Part shown: one piece after another, positions 61,617-64,000 of the stretch
Layout of the letters: each line of letters begins with the position of its first letter
Numbering within the stretch: the first letter of the stretch is position 1
Source: Pipra filicauda
Lineage: Eukaryota > Chordata > Aves > Passeriformes > Pipridae
Length of the DNA: 64,000 bases
Assembly: GCF_003945595.2 (NCBI RefSeq)
Contig: NW_024104084.1
Span: 124,001 to 188,000 of the forward strand
Direction: 5' to 3'
Made by a program: the position numbers and the translations under genes
Notes under the pieces: model-generated
What the model was told of the DNA's origin: nothing
Database searches by the model: none
Seen by the model: only the letters and a program-made list of their open reading frames with translations

Positions 61617-61862
61617 GAGGAAAGGAAAGGAAAGGAAAGGAAAGGAAAGGAAAGGAAAGGAAAGGAAAGGAAGGAAAGGAAAGGAAAGGAAAGGAAGGAA
61701 AGGAAAGGAAAGGAAAGGAAAGGAAAGGAAAGGAAAGGAAAGGAAAGGAAAGGAAAGGAAAGGAAAGGAAAGGAAAGGAAAGGAAAGGAAAGGAAAAAGG
61801 AAAAAGGAAAAAGGAAAAAGGAAAAAGGAAAAAGGAAGAAAAGAAAGAAAGGAAAGAAAAAG
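61617..61862 (+). repeat. 246-nt homopurine (GGAAA)n / (GGAAAAA)n tract
   Basis: Uninterrupted purines on this strand: (GGAAA)n with occasional four-base GGAA units to about 61797, then GGAAAAA heptamers to about 61835, then AAGAAAGAAAGG. It is contiguous with the HSE array and probably grew from it by loss of the TTTCA units, or was its ancestor. Confidence 0.97.
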
Positions 61863-64000
61863 TGAGGGCTTCTATGAAAGGATTGAAGTTTGGTTTGGCT
61901 TTTTTTTAATTTATATTTTATTTTATTTTATTCATTCTTAATTCTTAGCATGATTAGGAGTAGCTAATTGTTTTACATCTTAAGATACTGCTCTTCCAAG
62001 AGCTAGTTCACTGTATGCAACTATTTAAAACATTTGAATATGCTTTCTGTGTGCACGGTTTTCTGCTTCAGTGTCCTCCCTTGGCTGCCTTTTCCTAGCC
62101 TCATTCTTTAATGCAAAGGACATTTGCAATGAAAATGGGATCTCTGCTTCTTAACAGTTCATCTGCTCCTGCTGCTCATTTCCCCACCTGAAGTCACAAT
62201 CCTCCACTTGTGACCTCACCGCAGGTTTCTGTGGTGAGAGGATTATGTTGTTGCAAATAGAGGTTTATAACTTCAGGAAGAGAATGAGCAGCCCGAGCAG
62301 ATGGACTCCTTTGAAATGAAGATCCTGTCTTCATGCAAATGCTGTGAACGATAAGAGGACGAGAGGGAGAAGTGGCAGAAGCAGGATTGTTTCTAAATAC
62401 AGAGCACAATTACTCGTTGTCCCATTCCATGTCTGGAGCAGGGTTAATAGGAGAGACCCTGTAAGTCCTGGAGTGTTTCAGAGAAGTGATCAGCATTTGC
62501 ACAGATTTTAAAGTAACCTTCAGACAGCTCTGATACGTCCCTTAGTACTGCTGGTGTCTGCCTGCTATTTTGGGTGATACCAGATTTAAATCAGGATGGT
62601 CTATTGAAAGGAAAAATAGCACAAGTCTTTATTGCTTGAAATAAGAGCCAATTACCACAATCAGGAACTGTAACTAACTCACATACTTTGTGGTTCAGGC
62701 TCACAGAGGGACGCTTAGCAGTGAGTCACGCTGGCAGTGAGGGCCATTCCAGGAGAACTGTAGGGCAAGTTTCTCATAACTGGGTAGATTTTCTGGTGAA
62801 GCAGCTTTTTAAGCCATGTTTCTATCATGCCATGGGTATTTTACCGTAAAAGTATGCAGCCTCATTCAGCTTGATGCAAGTGCCTGATGCAGTGCAACTC
62901 CTGCCTGTGTAGTGGTGTCCAGAAGTTGCGTTAGCACAACCCTGAACCCAATTTATAAACTCCATCTCTTCAGTAGCTGAAGCAGCAAAGATTGCTTTCA
63001 GTTGCAGTCAGCTCTGGTGCCTAAATTTGCATCCCCTGTGCCATGTTCATTGTGTGAATATGCCTAGAGACATACCTTTAACCTCATTATGTATTTGAGA
63101 ATGAAATGACCTTTATCTGTATAACAAACCATTAGACCCAGAACATCCTGCCTTGCTGGGGGCAGTGATCATCAAACTCAGGAGTTGCTTATTACTACAG
63201 ACCTGCAACCATCAATTCTTCTGAACTATCTGAGGAACACAAAAACACTGTTATTGACACTAGGAACAAAAATCTTAGCTTTCTTGTCTCCCAGCATGTG
63301 AGACCCAACAGGTTATCAGTGAAGAGGCATGAAATTATTCTGCAACTGGAGATTGAGCATACCACAGGTTTCTCCTCTTGTTTGGACACAGATCCACAGG
63401 CTTTCTCTTGTGATCCATGGTTCCACAGAAACCAGAGCTCAGTGGCAGGTTGCCTGGCTGTGGACAGGCACATGGGAACATGGAGCACACACTGCAGACC
63501 TCATTGCTGTGGCATGTGAGACATGAGCCAGACACAGTCTTTTTGACATGTTTGTCTGAGCATATCTCATTTTTCATCTGGTTGAAGCTCACAAGAGGGA
63601 GCTGCTAGTAAGTTTTGGAGATGATGAGATAGAGTTATGTGCTCTACAGCCACCTAAGAAATCAGTTGAGCGTAAGTCACCTAACTGAACTCCAGTTTTA
63701 GTCAATCACTGCTTCACTATCCCTTTTACTTCTCTTTTATTGCTTTTACATCTGATTTTCTGCAGAAAGTTGTTCAAAAAAATATGAAACACTCATCGAT
63801 AAAACAAAAATAATAGTGAAATAAGATCCCTAGTTGCAGAAGCTCCCAATGCAGCAGTAATTTGACAAAGAGATAACTGTCACGTATGCATCATCCATAC
63901 TGAATAATTTTATATGTGTGCATTCTGATTCCTAGGAGAACATTTTTTTTTTAAATTCTTGATTTCACCTCTTTGACTGAGGTATTTACATAACTTGTAT
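61863..64000. other. Unique DNA, no gene seen
   Basis: One candidate conserved stretch at 62040-62450. Frames at 63195-63608 on both strands have no domain and overlap each other. CACCTAA/GTCACCTAACTG near 63650-63690 faintly resembles the ancient repeat at 57893. Confidence 0.5.
62040..62450. promoter_or_regulatory. Candidate conserved non-coding element
   Basis: Balanced composition, no simple repeat, with TTCATGCAAATGCTG (POU octamer ATGCAAAT), CACTTGTGACCTCACCGCAG, GAACGATAAGAGGACGAGAG and CAATTACTCGTTGTCCC. Constraint is inferred from texture only. Confidence 0.28.

Noticed and set aside
60901..61862. CRISPR-like array
   Set aside because: Units are adjacent pentamers without unique spacers in a vertebrate genome; it is a minisatellite.

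Overview
The window is non-coding, AT-rich vertebrate DNA, almost certainly from a bird and probably a neoavian or passerine. The evidence is several CR1 LINE copies ending in the avian CR1 3' tail (ATTCTATG-type octamer), two full-length avian ERV long terminal repeats, a smaller LTR nested in one of them, and many worn-down ancient amniote repeats. I found no convincing protein-coding gene, tRNA or rRNA. Nearly all open frames are chance frames of under 140 codons, decayed CR1 reverse transcriptase, LTR sequence, or low-complexity repeat. It reads as a gene desert or the inside of a very large intron.

Layout: 1-5.3 kb is unique DNA with one old minus-strand CR1 (about 2045-2722). 5.3-6.7 kb is a plus-strand CR1 with a rearranged 3' end. 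6.7-19.7 kb is unique DNA with a short CR1, several ancient palindromic repeats and an ancient CR1-like LINE (about 15.5-15.9 kb). 19.7-24.3 kb holds a CR1 tail, A-rich tracts and two stretches that look like conserved non-coding elements. 24.3-24.9 kb is a solo ERV LTR. 26.6-27.9 kb has two CR1 copies tail to tail. 29.3-29.5 kb is an ancient CR1 3' end. 32.3-32.7, 35.6-36.2 and 44.3-45.2 kb are further plus-strand CR1s, the last the least decayed. 48.8-50.2 kb is a long solo LTR interrupted by a second LTR with a perfect 6-bp target duplication. 50.2-60.9 kb is unique DNA, with candidate regulatory stretches and one candidate small exon (53844-53901). 60.9-61.86 kb is a pentamer-based minisatellite. 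The remainder is unique.

The most striking object is the minisatellite at 60.9-61.6 kb. Its basic unit GGAAATTTCAGGAAA is an exact match to the three-site heat-shock element nGAAnnTTCnnGAAn. About 43 TTC-type pentamers alternate with GGAAA pentamers, held in a 5-bp register with only two slips, and lead into a 246-nt homopurine GGAAA tract. That makes it a candidate dense HSF-binding array, analogous in principle to the primate satellite III (GGAAT)n that HSF1 binds in nuclear stress bodies. This functional reading is inference.

All calls were made by eye from the sequence and from remembered repeat families. Element boundaries are approximate unless a TG...CA end or a duplication fixes them.
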